NCBI GenBank assembly: GCA_946539855.1
Contig: CAMNHV010000007.1
Location: 1 to 64,000, forward strand
Source: CAG-791 sp002449595
Lineage (GTDB): Bacteria > Bacillota > Clostridia > Lachnospirales > Lachnospiraceae
Direction: 5' to 3'
Length of the DNA: 64,000 bases
This document shows positions 1 through 8,799 of this stretch, piece by piece. The notes beneath the pieces are model-generated. The model did not search any database and was not told where the DNA came from. It worked only from the letters and a program-made list of their open reading frames with translations. Position numbers and translations under genes: made by a program. The stretch's first letter is position 1; each line of letters starts with the position of its first letter.

Positions 1-1
1 C

Positions 2-52
2 GTGACGGAGGGCGTCGACGTCGAAGGGCGCTTCCCCAGGCGGCTCACCTGA
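2..52 (+). CDS. C-terminal tail of a truncated upstream gene (uncertain)
   Basis: The frame beginning at base 2 stays open for 16 codons and stops with TGA at 50-52, about 50 bases before a strong plus-strand intrinsic terminator at 101-133. The placement fits the last codons of a gene that begins outside the window. The residues (ending RFPRRLT) are too few to name a family. The alternative is that this is non-coding sequence. Confidence 0.35.
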   Translation: MTEGVDVEGRFPRRLT

Positions 53-100
53 GACTTGCGAAAATACAGAATGCGCAGCAAATATACAGAATACACGAAG

Positions 101-133
101 AAGTCCCGCGGCCGAAAGCCGCGGGACTTTTGT
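101..133 (+). terminator. Intrinsic terminator
   Basis: A 12-bp perfect stem (101-112 with 118-129, loop CGAAA) is followed by TTTTG on the plus strand. It would end the plus-strand gene entering from the left. galE converges on it from the right, so it may also act in the minus direction, although the T-run there is weak (TTCTTCG). Confidence 0.8.
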
Positions 134-199
134 AATTACTGAATACTATTGTTTGATATTGGACCGCACATGCCGGACCCGGCAGCCGGTATGAGAAAC

Positions 200-1219
200 T
201 TACTCCTCGTATCCGTTCGGATTGTTGCTCTGCCATCTCCACGCATCGGCGCACATGTCCTCGAGCGTCTTCTCCGCCTTCCAGCCGAGCACCGCCGCGG
301 CCCTCGAAGGATCGGAGTAGCACTGTGCGACGTCGCCGGGACGCCTGGGATCGATCACATAAGGCAGCTCCTTGCCGCACGCCTTGTCAAACGCCTTGAT
401 GATATCCATGACGCTGTAGCCGATGCCGGTGCCCAGGTTGAAGATCTGGACGCCGTCCAGCTTCTGCATGCCCGCGATCGCGGCGACATGGCCCTTCGCC
501 AGGTCGACGACGTGGATGTAATCGCGCACGCCGGTGCCGTCCGGCGTGTCATAGTCGTTGCCGAAGACGTGGACCTTCTCCAGCTTGCCGGAAGCGACCT
601 GCGCGACGTACGGCAGCAGGTTGTTCGGGATGCCCTTCGGGTCCTCACCCATCGTGCCGCTTTCATGCGCGCCGATCGGGTTGAAGTAGCGCAGCAGCAT
701 CACGCGCCACTCGTTGTCGCTCTTCCAGAGGTCGGTCAGGATCCGCTCCTGCATCGCCTTGGTCGTGCCGTAAGGGTTCGTGGTCTCGCCGAGCGGGCAC
801 TCCTCGGTGATCGGCACGAAGGCCGGATCGCCGTAGACGGTCGCCGAAGAGGAGAAGACGATCTTCTTGCAGCCGTGCTCGCGCATCACGTCGCACAGGA
901 CGAGCGTCGAGCCGATATTGTTGTGATAGTATTCCAGCGGCTTGTGCGTGGATTCGCCGACGGCCTTATATCCCGCGAAGTGGATGACCGCCTCGATGGG
1001 GCCTTCTTTGTCAAAGATCGCGGTCAGGGCCGGCTTGTCCTGCACGTCCGCGCAGTAGAAGACCGGGCGCACGCCCGTGATCGCCTCGATCCGGTCCACG
1101 ACCATTTCCTTCGAGTTGTACAGGTTGTCGACGATGACGACGTCGTACCCCGACTGCTGCAGCTCCACAACGGTGTGGGAGCCGATAAAACCTGTGCCGC
1201 CTGTGACGAGAGTTTTCAT
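200..1219 (-). CDS. galE: UDP-glucose 4-epimerase
   Basis: GalE interconverts UDP-galactose and UDP-glucose in the cytoplasm, the last step of the Leloir pathway and a source of UDP-galactose for surface polymers. The 339-residue length is typical of the family. An N-terminal Rossmann motif GGTGFIG lies at residues 7-13. A catalytic YxxxK (Y150, K154, in YGTTK) follows the serine run at 124-126, and the C-terminal RPGD motif is present. The start is an ATG preceded by a strong AGGAGG about 8 bases upstream. galT lies 112 bases upstream on the same strand, so the two probably form a galT-galE operon. Confidence 0.97.
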   Translation of the reverse strand: MKTLVTGGTGFIGSHTVVELQQSGYDVVIVDNLYNSKEMVVDRIEAITGVRPVFYCADVQDKPALTAIFDKEGPIEAVIHFAGYKAVGESTHKPLEYYHNNIGSTLVLCDVMREHGCKKIVFSSSATVYGDPAFVPITEECPLGETTNPYGTTKAMQERILTDLWKSDNEWRVMLLRYFNPIGAHESGTMGEDPKGIPNNLLPYVAQVASGKLEKVHVFGNDYDTPDGTGVRDYIHVVDLAKGHVAAIAGMQKLDGVQIFNLGTGIGYSVMDIIKAFDKACGKELPYVIDPRRPGDVAQCYSDPSRAAAVLGWKAEKTLEDMCADAWRWQSNNPNGYEE

Positions 1220-1331
1220 GGTGTTCCTCCTGTTTCTGTGCGGCTTGCCGCCGCGTTCATTATATCCTTATATATGCCTGATCGCTGTGAAAAGCCTTTT
1301 CCATCCGCCTCATATCTTACTCAGACGGTAG

Positions 1332-2996
1332 TTACGCCTTATTCACCGCATCCACAAACGCATCGAAGGACGCCGCGCCTTCCGGCGTGTCCTTGAAGAT
1401 GCCGCAGTGCTCGAGCACGGTCGAGAACACGAGGCCGATCTCTTTCTCGATGATTCCGCCGAGTTCCTCGCGCGCGGCTTCCGCGCCTTTTTCCTCGATC
1501 GTTCCGGCAACTGCCGCGGGCGCGAACGCAGGATACTTCTCGAGGATCTGCGCAGCCCAGTCCGCGTGCGCCGCGATCTCAGCGACGCCGGCGACGTCCT
1601 GTCCGGCAAGGATGGTGTCCTTCAGCTGCTCCATCTCGCCGAGCAGGCGGGCGGGCAGCACCGCGAGGCCCATGACCTCGATCAGGCCGATGTTCTCCTT
1701 CTTGATGTGGTGAAGCTCCGCGTGCGGATGGAAGATGCCGAGCGGATGCTCCGCGGTCGTGCGGTTGTTGCGCAGGACGAGGTCGAGCTCGTAGAGGCTT
1801 CCCTGGCGACGGCAGATCGGCGTGATCGTGTTGTGCGGCGTGACGCCTTCGGGCAGGGAGCCGTACGTGACGCCCGTCACCTGATTGCCGTCCTTGTCCG
1901 TGAACGCGAGCACGTCCGCCGAAGGATCGCTGTATCCGCGGAAGACCTGCAGGATCTTGTCCGCAAGGTCGACGATGCGCGCCGGATCCGGGCTCTGCAG
2001 GCGCAGGACGGACATCGGCCAGTGGACGATTCCCGCGGTCACGTCTTCGAAGCCGGTGAACGTCACTTCCTTTCTGACCGGCGCCTTCGCCATGGCAAAG
2101 GTGTACTGGCCGCCCTGATAGTGTTCGTGCGTCAGGATGGAGCCGCCGACGATCGGCAGGTCCGCGTTGGAGCCGAGCATGTAGTGGGGCAGGCGGGTCG
2201 TGAAGTCGAGGAGCCGCGCGAACGTGTGGCGGTCGATCTTCATCGGCTCATGATTGCCCGAGAGCACGATGCAGTGCTCGTTGTAGTAGACGTAAGGAGA
2301 GTACTGCATGAAGAACTGCGAGCCGTCCAGCATCATCGGGATGAGGCGCAGATTCTCGCGCGCCGGATGGTCGAGCCGGCCGGCGTAGCCCTCGTTCTGC
2401 ACGCAGAGAAGGCACTTCGGATACGCGTCCTGCTTCTTGTTCAGCGCGGCCGCGATCGCCTTAGGGTCCTTCTCCGGCTTGGAGAGGTTGATCGTGATAT
2501 CGAGGTCGCCGTAAGGCGTCGGCGCGATCCACTTCCGGTCCTTTTTGATGCGGTAGCGGCGGATGTAGTCGCTGCTCTCGGCGAGGTCATAGAAGTAGTC
2601 GGTCGCCAGCTCCGGCGCGATGCTCTCCAGCGCCTCAAAGGAGCTGATCACGTCGGAAGGACGAGGCGTCAGGACGCCCATGAGCTTCGTGTCGAGCAGG
2701 TCGCGGGAGGCGATGCCGCCGTCGATCACGCCGCGCTCTGCCGCATCGTCCAGGAGGACCTTCAGAAGGGACTCAAGCTTTTCCCCGTCACTGAAATCTT
2801 CGCTCCCGTACTCGTCTGCTTCCGCCGGCAGCGGAGAGTAGTCGCCGGGCGGATCCAGCCGGAGCGCATCCAGTATGCCGTTGGCGGCGTAGTAGATGTC
2901 CGCCTGTTCGATGAGCCCTGTCAGCACGCCGTATTCGACGAGGCCGTTCACCGCGTCAAACACCGCTGCGTTCTGTGTTGTTCTTTCTTCTGCCAT
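1332..2996 (-). CDS. galT: UDP-glucose--hexose-1-phosphate uridylyltransferase (Firmicutes class II)
   Basis: GalT transfers UMP from UDP-glucose to galactose-1-phosphate, giving UDP-galactose and glucose-1-phosphate. At 554 residues it matches the longer Firmicutes-type GalT rather than the ~350-residue E. coli type. The active-site region reads THEHYQGG, with histidines near residues 290 and 292. A CLLC pair sits at 195-198 and family segments such as RLDHPARENLR are recognisable. The start ATG at 2994-2996 is preceded by an AAAGGGG ribosome-binding site. Together with galE downstream it supplies the galactose branch. A galactokinase is not in the window. Confidence 0.96.
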   Translation of the reverse strand: MAEERTTQNAAVFDAVNGLVEYGVLTGLIEQADIYYAANGILDALRLDPPGDYSPLPAEADEYGSEDFSDGEKLESLLKVLLDDAAERGVIDGGIASRDLLDTKLMGVLTPRPSDVISSFEALESIAPELATDYFYDLAESSDYIRRYRIKKDRKWIAPTPYGDLDITINLSKPEKDPKAIAAALNKKQDAYPKCLLCVQNEGYAGRLDHPARENLRLIPMMLDGSQFFMQYSPYVYYNEHCIVLSGNHEPMKIDRHTFARLLDFTTRLPHYMLGSNADLPIVGGSILTHEHYQGGQYTFAMAKAPVRKEVTFTGFEDVTAGIVHWPMSVLRLQSPDPARIVDLADKILQVFRGYSDPSADVLAFTDKDGNQVTGVTYGSLPEGVTPHNTITPICRRQGSLYELDLVLRNNRTTAEHPLGIFHPHAELHHIKKENIGLIEVMGLAVLPARLLGEMEQLKDTILAGQDVAGVAEIAAHADWAAQILEKYPAFAPAAVAGTIEEKGAEAAREELGGIIEKEIGLVFSTVLEHCGIFKDTPEGAASFDAFVDAVNKA

Positions 2997-3022
2997 GATC
3001 CCCTTTGATCCCCCTTTTCTTC

Positions 3023-3034
3023 ATTCAATTGAAT
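3023..3034. promoter_or_regulatory. 12-bp perfect palindrome upstream of galT
   Basis: ATTCAATTGAAT is a perfect palindrome 27 bases upstream of the galT start, in the 290-bp divergent space between galT and the phosphate symporter gene. The position suits an operator for a galT repressor, but no matching regulator is encoded nearby. Chance occurrence in an AT-rich leader is possible. Confidence 0.3.
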
Positions 3035-3165
3035 GTGGTTCTGAACGAAATAAAAACAACACGGCGCGGCGGGTCCGGCATGCAAAAGGCCGACGAAAAA
3101 CGGGGCGCCGAAACAGCGCCGAGCCATTTTGTACAAATTAATTATATCAAGGAAAGGCCTCGGTG

Positions 3166-3174
3166 TGATATGAT
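3166..3174 (+). promoter_or_regulatory. Extended -10 promoter for the Na/Pi symporter
   Basis: TGATATGAT fits the TGnTATAAT extended -10 pattern and lies about 110 bases before the symporter start. No good -35 is visible at the expected distance, which is normal for extended -10 promoters. Confidence 0.5.
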
Positions 3175-3286
3175 GCTTGCGGAATCATTGCGACAGAATT
3201 GCGTAAATTTTACACAATACCGCTTTCCGCCTCTCCTGATGGGCGTTATGATGGGAGACGGAGAAGAGAGTAAGGAGTTATTTTTC

Positions 3287-5203
3287 ATGGACATTTTATC
3301 TGTCATACGGCTGATCGGCGGTATCGGCCTGTTCCTGTTCGGCATGAGCCTGATGAGCTCTTACCTGACAAAGCTCGCGGGAGGCTCGCTCGAACGGATC
3401 CTGCAGATGCTGACGACCGGCAGGAACAAGGGCGCCGGCTACATCAAGGGCTGGGGCCTCGGCGCAGGCGTGACTGCGATCATCCAGAGCTCGGCCGCGA
3501 CGACGATCATGCTGATCGGCTTCGTCAACGCGGGCATCATGGCGCTGTCGCAGGCCATCCCGGTCGTGATGGGCGCCAACGTCGGCAGCACCGTCACCGC
3601 GCAGATCCTGCGTCTCGGTGACCTCGGCTCCGGTTCCATCGTGCTGCAGCTTTTAAAGCCGTCGTCCTTCGCACCGATGCTCGTCGGTATCGGCGCTTTC
3701 ATCCGCCTCTTCATGAAGAAAAAGAAGGTCCGCCGCGTCGCCGGTATCATGATCGGCCTCGGCTGCCTCTTTTACGGCATGACCCAGATGGAGGAAGTCT
3801 TCCTCCCGCTGCGTCAGTCCCCGGCATTCCAGAAATTGTTCCTGTCCTTTGAGAATCCCATTATGGGCGTCCTGGTCGGTCTCGGCATCACCGCCCTGAT
3901 CCAGAGCTCCAGCGCTTCCGTCGGTATCCTGCAGGCGCTCTCCGCGACCGGCGCGATCACCTTCGCGACCGCGGCCCCGATCATCATCGGACAGAATATA
4001 GGCAAGTGCCTGACCGTCCTCATCGGCGGCATCGGCGCGGGAACGAAGGCAAAGCGCGTCTCCGCGTCGTACCTGATCTTCAACATTTTCGGCGCAGTGA
4101 TCTGCGGCGCGCTGATCTTCATCGTCCAGCACACCGTCGGGATCCCCGGATACCACGACGCGATCGGGCGCGGCGGCATCGCCGACCTGCACCTCGGCTT
4201 CAACGTTCTGACAAGTATCATCCTGCTTCCTTTCACGGATAAGATCGCGGATCTGTCCGAGAAGGTCGTCGGGAAGGAAAAGGAAGATCCCGCGGACCGC
4301 GAACTCGCCAAGCTGGACGAGATGCTGCTCCGCACGCCTTCCATCGCGCTCGCGCAGTGCCGTCACGTGCTGCAGCTCATGAGCCGCAAGGCCGCCGGGA
4401 ACTACCGGATGGCGATGGACCTGCTCCGCGAATTCGACGAAGAGTCGATGAACGAGATGGAAGAGAACGAGAAGTTTATCGACCGCTGCGAGACGGCGCT
4501 GTCGAACTACCTTCTCAAGATCAACCGGAAACGCCTGCCGAAGGACCTGCAGCCGGAACTTGCGGAACTGCTGAACAGCGTCAGCGACTTCGAGCGGATC
4601 GGCGACTACAGCATCAGCATCGCCTACACCGCGCAGGAGATGAACGAGAAGGAGGTGGCCTTCTCGGAGGAGGCGCTCCGCGAGCTCACATTCATTTCTT
4701 CCGCGGCCGGCTACGCGATCGATACGCTCCGCAGCGCGTTCGACACGAACAGCGTGCAGCTGGCGCAGCAGATCGAGCCCCTGGAGGACGTGATCGCAGA
4801 GCTGCATGAGACAATTAAAGCGCACCACATGGAGCGTCTGACGAACGGGACCTGCTCCATCGAGGCCGGCGTCAACCTGTATGACATTCTGAACTGCTAC
4901 GAGCGGATCGCTTCGCACGCGACCAACGTCGCGCTGCACATTATCGGCAGGAACACGCCCGGCGAGTTCGACGAAGTCCACGGTCACACGCTGGACGAGG
5001 ACAGCGACGAGTACAGGCGGCTGAGAGAGTACTACATGAGACAGTACGTCCAGCCGGTGCTGGATATTAAGAAGAATTCTGACGCGGCCGCGGCGGCAAA
5101 CGCACTGGCTGACCGCGAAGCGGCAGAGGATGCGGAAGATGCTTTCGAGGGCGCTCAGGGCGCCGGGGAAGCTTACACGGAGGATGCGGAGAACGGGGAG
5201 TGA
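3287..5203 (+). CDS. Na+/phosphate cotransporter family protein with PhoU-like C-terminal domain
   Basis: This is a membrane phosphate symporter-like protein of the NptA/YjbB type. The frame stays open further upstream, but the ATG at 3287 has a GGAG ribosome-binding site (3274-3277), and the protein from there begins directly with a hydrophobic segment (DILSVIRLIGGIGLFLFG). Two inverted Na/Pi repeats carry the hallmark QSS motifs (AIIQSSAATT near residue 65 and ALIQSSSAS near 205). After about residue 340 there is a helical PhoU-like cytoplasmic domain, and the tail is Ala/Glu-rich. Length is 638 residues. A response regulator and a sensor kinase follow within 40-60 bases, which suggests co-transcription. 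The ion specificity is inferred from the family. Confidence 0.92.
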   Translation: MDILSVIRLIGGIGLFLFGMSLMSSYLTKLAGGSLERILQMLTTGRNKGAGYIKGWGLGAGVTAIIQSSAATTIMLIGFVNAGIMALSQAIPVVMGANVGSTVTAQILRLGDLGSGSIVLQLLKPSSFAPMLVGIGAFIRLFMKKKKVRRVAGIMIGLGCLFYGMTQMEEVFLPLRQSPAFQKLFLSFENPIMGVLVGLGITALIQSSSASVGILQALSATGAITFATAAPIIIGQNIGKCLTVLIGGIGAGTKAKRVSASYLIFNIFGAVICGALIFIVQHTVGIPGYHDAIGRGGIADLHLGFNVLTSIILLPFTDKIADLSEKVVGKEKEDPADRELAKLDEMLLRTPSIALAQCRHVLQLMSRKAAGNYRMAMDLLREFDEESMNEMEENEKFIDRCETALSNYLLKINRKRLPKDLQPELAELLNSVSDFERIGDYSISIAYTAQEMNEKEVAFSEEALRELTFISSAAGYAIDTLRSAFDTNSVQLAQQIEPLEDVIAELHETIKAHHMERLTNGTCSIEAGVNLYDILNCYERIASHATNVALHIIGRNTPGEFDEVHGHTLDEDSDEYRRLREYYMRQYVQPVLDIKKNSDAAAAANALADREAAEDAEDAFEGAQGAGEAYTEDAENGE

Positions 5204-5238
5204 CATACCGCCGGATCTGACCGGAAAGGCGGGAAGTT

Positions 5239-5910
5239 ATGCCTAGTATTTACATCGTGGAAGACGATACCGATATCCTGGCGATCGAGAGCTACGCGCT
5301 CAAGGGCGCAGGATTCGAGGCACAGGGTTTTGAGAGTGCCGCTGGTTTTAATGCGGTGATGAAAGAAAAACTTCCTGACCTCATCCTGCTGGACATCATG
5401 CTCCCGGACGAGGACGGCATCCATATCCTGCAGCGGCTCCGCCGCGACGTCCGGACGGCGGCTGTCCCGATCATCATGGTGACGGCGAAGTCGACGGAGA
5501 TCGACGTCGTGCGCGGCCTGGAGGACGGCGCGGACGATTACATCTCAAAGCCGTTCGGCATCATGGAACTGCTCTCGCGCGTCAAGGCGGTGCTCCGCCG
5601 GGCGAGGCCCCAGCAGGTGCTCGAGGAGCTGGAACTGGGCGGGATCCGGCTCATTCCCGACAAGCGGCTCTGCGAAGTCGGGGGCAGCGCGGTCGCGCTG
5701 ACGTTCAAGGAGTTCGAACTGCTGGAATGCCTCCTGCGCAATGCGGGGATCGTCATGAAGCGGGACGTGCTCCTCGACCAGATCTGGGGGATCGACTTCG
5801 AGGGCGAGACGCGGACGCTGGATGCGCACATCAAGACCCTGCGCCAGAAGCTCGGGGAAGCCGGCAGGCACATCACGACGGTCCGGAACGTCGGATACCT
5901 GATGGAGTGA
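5239..5910 (+). CDS. OmpR/PhoB-family response regulator
   Basis: This is a DNA-binding response regulator of 223 residues. The receiver domain (1-120) has the acidic pair at 9-10, the phospho-acceptor D52 in LLDIMLPDEDG and the conserved lysine K104 in SKPFG. The C-terminal winged-helix domain (about 130-223) contains the typical LTFKEFELLECLL and TRTLDAHIKTLRQKL stretches. It lies 35 bases after the Na/Pi symporter and 56 bases before the sensor kinase, forming a PhoP/PhoR-like pair. The neighbouring symporter makes phosphate or envelope sensing plausible, but the stimulus cannot be read from sequence. Confidence 0.93.
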   Translation: MPSIYIVEDDTDILAIESYALKGAGFEAQGFESAAGFNAVMKEKLPDLILLDIMLPDEDGIHILQRLRRDVRTAAVPIIMVTAKSTEIDVVRGLEDGADDYISKPFGIMELLSRVKAVLRRARPQQVLEELELGGIRLIPDKRLCEVGGSAVALTFKEFELLECLLRNAGIVMKRDVLLDQIWGIDFEGETRTLDAHIKTLRQKLGEAGRHITTVRNVGYLME

Positions 5911-5966
5911 ACCGGGAAGCAGCGCACATCCGCATTGAGTTCTGCCGGGAAAGATGGAATTAAGAA

Positions 5967-7397
5967 ATGAAAAGGTTTATCCGCCAGCGAATCATGCTGA
6001 TCACGACCGCCGCCATTCTTGTGACGGCGGTTTTGTGTACCTGGGCTTATTACAGGGTGTTTGAGAGGGAGGTCCGGACGGACCTCGCCGCTTACACTGT
6101 GCTTCTCGCGGATCGGATCAGTCTCTCCGGAGATGAGATCCTTTCCGGGGGAACCGGCGGGACAGCCAAAACCGAGAAAACGCCGACGGAGGAGGAAGAG
6201 CGGAGGCTGGCGGCGTACGGCGCCAACCTGTCGCGGGAGCACCTCCGCATGACCCTGATCGACGAGAACGGGAGTGTGGTGTTCGACAACGTCGCCGGGA
6301 TCGAGACCCTGGGGAACCACATGGACCGGGAGGAGATCCGCGAGGCACTGGAAGACGGCGAGGGGTGGAGCATCCGCCGCTCCGACACGTTCCGCCGCGT
6401 CAACTACTACTTCGCGATCCGGCTGCCCGACGGCGGCGTGCTGCGCACGGCGCGCGAGACCAGCAGCATGTTCAGCGTCTTCCTCGGCGCGGTCCCCGTG
6501 ATCGCCCTGATCGGCGCGGCCATGATCGCACTCTGCTGGCTGTACAGCCAGGCCATGGCACAGCTTCTTCTCGTCCCGATCCGCTCCCTGCCCGAGCACC
6601 TGGAGGACCCGGAGAAGATCGAGACGTACGAGGAACTGGAGCCGGTCATCGCCCACATCTCAAGACAGCACCGCGAGATCCTCGAGAACGCGAACCTCCG
6701 GCAGGAGTTCACCGCGAACGTCTCCCATGAGCTCAAGACGCCCCTGACATCGATCTCAGGTTACGCACAGCTCATCGAGAGCGGCGTGGTCTCACAGGAG
6801 GACACCGTGCGCTTCGGACACGAGATCCGCCGGAACGCGGACCGCCTGCTCACGCTCATCAATGACATTATCCGTCTCTCCGAACTCGACAGCATTCCGG
6901 CGTACGAAAAGAAAGAAAAGAAAGAACTCGTCGACCTCTACCAGATCGCCGTCACCTGCGCGGATATGCTGGAGCCGTCCTGCGAGGAGCACGGCGTCAC
7001 GATCAAAGTGGAGGGAGAGAGCACGCCCGTCCTGGCGGACAGGACCATGCTCGACGAGCTGGTCTACAATCTCTGCGACAACGCCATCCGCTACAACCGG
7101 CAGGGCGGAAGCGTCACCGTCAAAGTCGGGGACCGCGCGATCTCGGTCGAGGACACCGGGATCGGCATCGCGGAAGAGAATCTCAAGAGGGTGTTCGAGA
7201 GGTTTTTCCGCGTCGACAAGAGCCGCTCAAAGAAGACCGGCGGGACCGGCCTCGGCCTCGCGATCGTCAAACACATCGTTGAATACCATCACGCGGAGAT
7301 GGACACCAAGAGCGTCCTCGGGAAGGGCACCACGATCACGGTGCGGTTTCCTGCGGATCCTGCAGGATATAGTGAAGATAGGAGAGACACTCCGTGA
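5967..7397 (+). CDS. PhoR-like sensor histidine kinase
   Basis: This 476-residue membrane sensor kinase is the partner of the preceding response regulator. TM1 is at about 8-28, an extracytoplasmic sensor region spans about 30-168, and TM2 is at about 169-194. The HisKA domain carries H254 in the motif FTANVSHELKTPL. The HATPase domain shows the N box (NLCDNAIRYN), G1 (DTGIGIA) and G2 (GGTGLGLAI). The last 62 bases overlap, tail to tail, the minus-strand gene ending at 7336. No plus-strand terminator is visible before the hairpin at 8047-8075, inside that convergent gene. Confidence 0.95.
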   Translation: MKRFIRQRIMLITTAAILVTAVLCTWAYYRVFEREVRTDLAAYTVLLADRISLSGDEILSGGTGGTAKTEKTPTEEEERRLAAYGANLSREHLRMTLIDENGSVVFDNVAGIETLGNHMDREEIREALEDGEGWSIRRSDTFRRVNYYFAIRLPDGGVLRTARETSSMFSVFLGAVPVIALIGAAMIALCWLYSQAMAQLLLVPIRSLPEHLEDPEKIETYEELEPVIAHISRQHREILENANLRQEFTANVSHELKTPLTSISGYAQLIESGVVSQEDTVRFGHEIRRNADRLLTLINDIIRLSELDSIPAYEKKEKKELVDLYQIAVTCADMLEPSCEEHGVTIKVEGESTPVLADRTMLDELVYNLCDNAIRYNRQGGSVTVKVGDRAISVEDTGIGIAEENLKRVFERFFRVDKSRSKKTGGTGLGLAIVKHIVEYHHAEMDTKSVLGKGTTITVRFPADPAGYSEDRRDTP

Positions 7398-8097
7398 GAC
7401 GGGACGTGTTGCCGGCAATGCCGAGATAGACGTCGCCGCTGAATCCGATGCCGCGCAGCGCCGGCACGTCCGAGACGAGAACGCCGTTCACGGCTTCCTT
7501 CGTGGTGCGGACGTGTTCCGCGGCTTCTCCGAGGGAGACTTCAAGCGCGTTGTCAGAGAGGACGACTTCGCCGCGGGTGAGATAAGGCGCGGCTTCGGCC
7601 AGGACGCTGTCCGCCTGTGCGGCAGGCAGTTCGCTTAGATCCGCGAGATAACCCTTTTCCGAGAGAAGATCATAGGCTTCGCGGTTCATCAGCAGCAGGT
7701 CCATTCTCCCGGCGTTCACGGAAGCCATGAGCTTGAGCTGGGAGGCGTAGGCGTACTCGTGGTCCTGCGCGTCCGGGTCGTCGGAGAGATACAGCGCCTC
7801 GTAGAGATACACTTCCGATCTGCGCGGATCGCGCCCGGTGCCGGTGAGGAAGGATGTGGTCAGGAGCTCCTTCGTGGACTCCGATACCGACAGGTTGGCC
7901 AGGCCGAGATAGAGTACAGCTTCCTTTTTCCGGGCGACGTGCACCGCGGTGCTGATGAGCACGGCCAGTGCGGCTATAGCCAGAATGATCGGCAATTTGT
8001 AATAGGTGATGATGTGATCCAGCTTCTGCGCCGGAGTCATTTTTTGAAAGGCAGCCCGATGGGCTGCCTTTTCTTCTGGTGACAGTTTTACAGCCAT
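7336..8097 (-). CDS. Membrane-anchored protein of unknown function, YesL-linked
   Basis: I do not recognise a named family. The start ATG at 8095-8097 follows GGAAAGGAACGAA; the frame is open further upstream, but that part would overlap yesL. The 253-residue protein has a short cytoplasmic N-terminus (TPAQKLDHIITYYK), one TM segment (about 32-49) and an external domain. Stretches such as MDLLLMNREAYDLLSEKGYLADL weakly resemble extracellular solute-binding proteins. It follows yesL by 22 bases, so it is probably the third gene of a lacI-yesL-unknown operon linked to the sugar importer. Its 5' end contains a perfect inverted repeat (8047-8071), which gives the palindromic peptide core KAAHRAAF. 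Confidence 0.8.
   Translation of the reverse strand: MAVKLSPEEKAAHRAAFQKMTPAQKLDHIITYYKLPIILAIAALAVLISTAVHVARKKEAVLYLGLANLSVSESTKELLTTSFLTGTGRDPRRSEVYLYEALYLSDDPDAQDHEYAYASQLKLMASVNAGRMDLLLMNREAYDLLSEKGYLADLSELPAAQADSVLAEAAPYLTRGEVVLSDNALEVSLGEAAEHVRTTKEAVNGVLVSDVPALRGIGFSGDVYLGIAGNTSRLTECLSYLHYILQDPQETAP
8047..8075 (+). terminator. Plus-strand intrinsic terminator embedded in a minus-strand gene
   Basis: An 11-bp perfect stem (8047-8057 with 8061-8071, loop GAT) is followed on the plus strand by TTTTCTTCT. It lies inside codons near the start of the minus-strand gene 7336-8097. On the minus strand no T-run follows, so polarity favours plus-strand transcripts, which would come from the phoR operon ending at 7397. 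Confidence 0.65.
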
Positions 8098-8119
8098 TTC
8101 GTTCCTTTCCCGCGCCCTT

Positions 8120-8773
8120 TTACTCCGAACCGGCCTTCTCGTCCGCGTCAGGGTCATAGGAGACCGCGCGCAGGACGTTGTCAAGCAGCCATGCGCTGAG
8201 CATGGCGCAGAGCCCCTCCCCGAAGATGATGAGCGGCGTGAAGATCCGCACGACCGCGAAGAACATCGCGAAGTGGACCGCGAAGACCAGGATCGTCGCG
8301 AACAGGTAATGCGTGCCGATCAGGAACGCGTTTTTGAACATGGAGGGCGTCGTGTTGGAGACGTTCCCGACGAGCGGGAAGATGTAGAGCAGGATGATCG
8401 TGTAGACCACCGCCGCGCCGATGATCAGCGCGAGGACGATCGTCCAGAAGACTGCGGCGCCGCCGGAGGACGAGGCGCGCAGGTGCGCGGCGATGTAGCC
8501 GTCGAAGCCCAGAAACGCGCCGACGGCGAGGAGGATCAGCCAGATCACGGTGGCCTGGCGGAAATTCTCGCGGAAGGAATGGAAGAAGGAGGAGAAGACG
8601 CGGCCTTCCTCGCCGCGCACGATCTTCAGGCTGACGTAATACAGCGCGGCGGTCGAGGCGCCGATCGTGACGATCGGAAGGGAACAGATAAACCAGAGAA
8701 CATTCAGGCAGCAGGCGTAGCTGATCCTGAGCATCCACTGGCTGAACCGGCTCTCATAGCTGAAGAGCTTCAT
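8120..8773 (-). CDS. YesL family (DUF624) membrane protein
   Basis: This 217-residue integral membrane protein belongs to the YesL/DUF624 family. The N-terminus (SYESRFSQWMLRISYACCLNVLWFICSLPIVTIGAST) with its LPIVTIG stretch is characteristic, and five hydrophobic segments are visible. The family function is not established, but its genes commonly accompany LplB/YtcP-type sugar importers, as here. It starts 26 bases after the lacI stop and precedes the unknown membrane-anchored gene by 22 bases, consistent with one operon. Confidence 0.88.
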   Translation of the reverse strand: MKLFSYESRFSQWMLRISYACCLNVLWFICSLPIVTIGASTAALYYVSLKIVRGEEGRVFSSFFHSFRENFRQATVIWLILLAVGAFLGFDGYIAAHLRASSSGGAAVFWTIVLALIIGAAVVYTIILLYIFPLVGNVSNTTPSMFKNAFLIGTHYLFATILVFAVHFAMFFAVVRIFTPLIIFGEGLCAMLSAWLLDNVLRAVSYDPDADEKAGSE

Positions 8774-8799
8774 GTCGGGATCCTCCTGTTATCCGCGGA

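Noticed and set aside
3005..3286. N-terminal extension of the Na/Pi symporter
   Set aside because: The frame is open, but the segment is not membrane-like, crosses the predicted promoter, and a good ribosome-binding site precedes the ATG at 3287.
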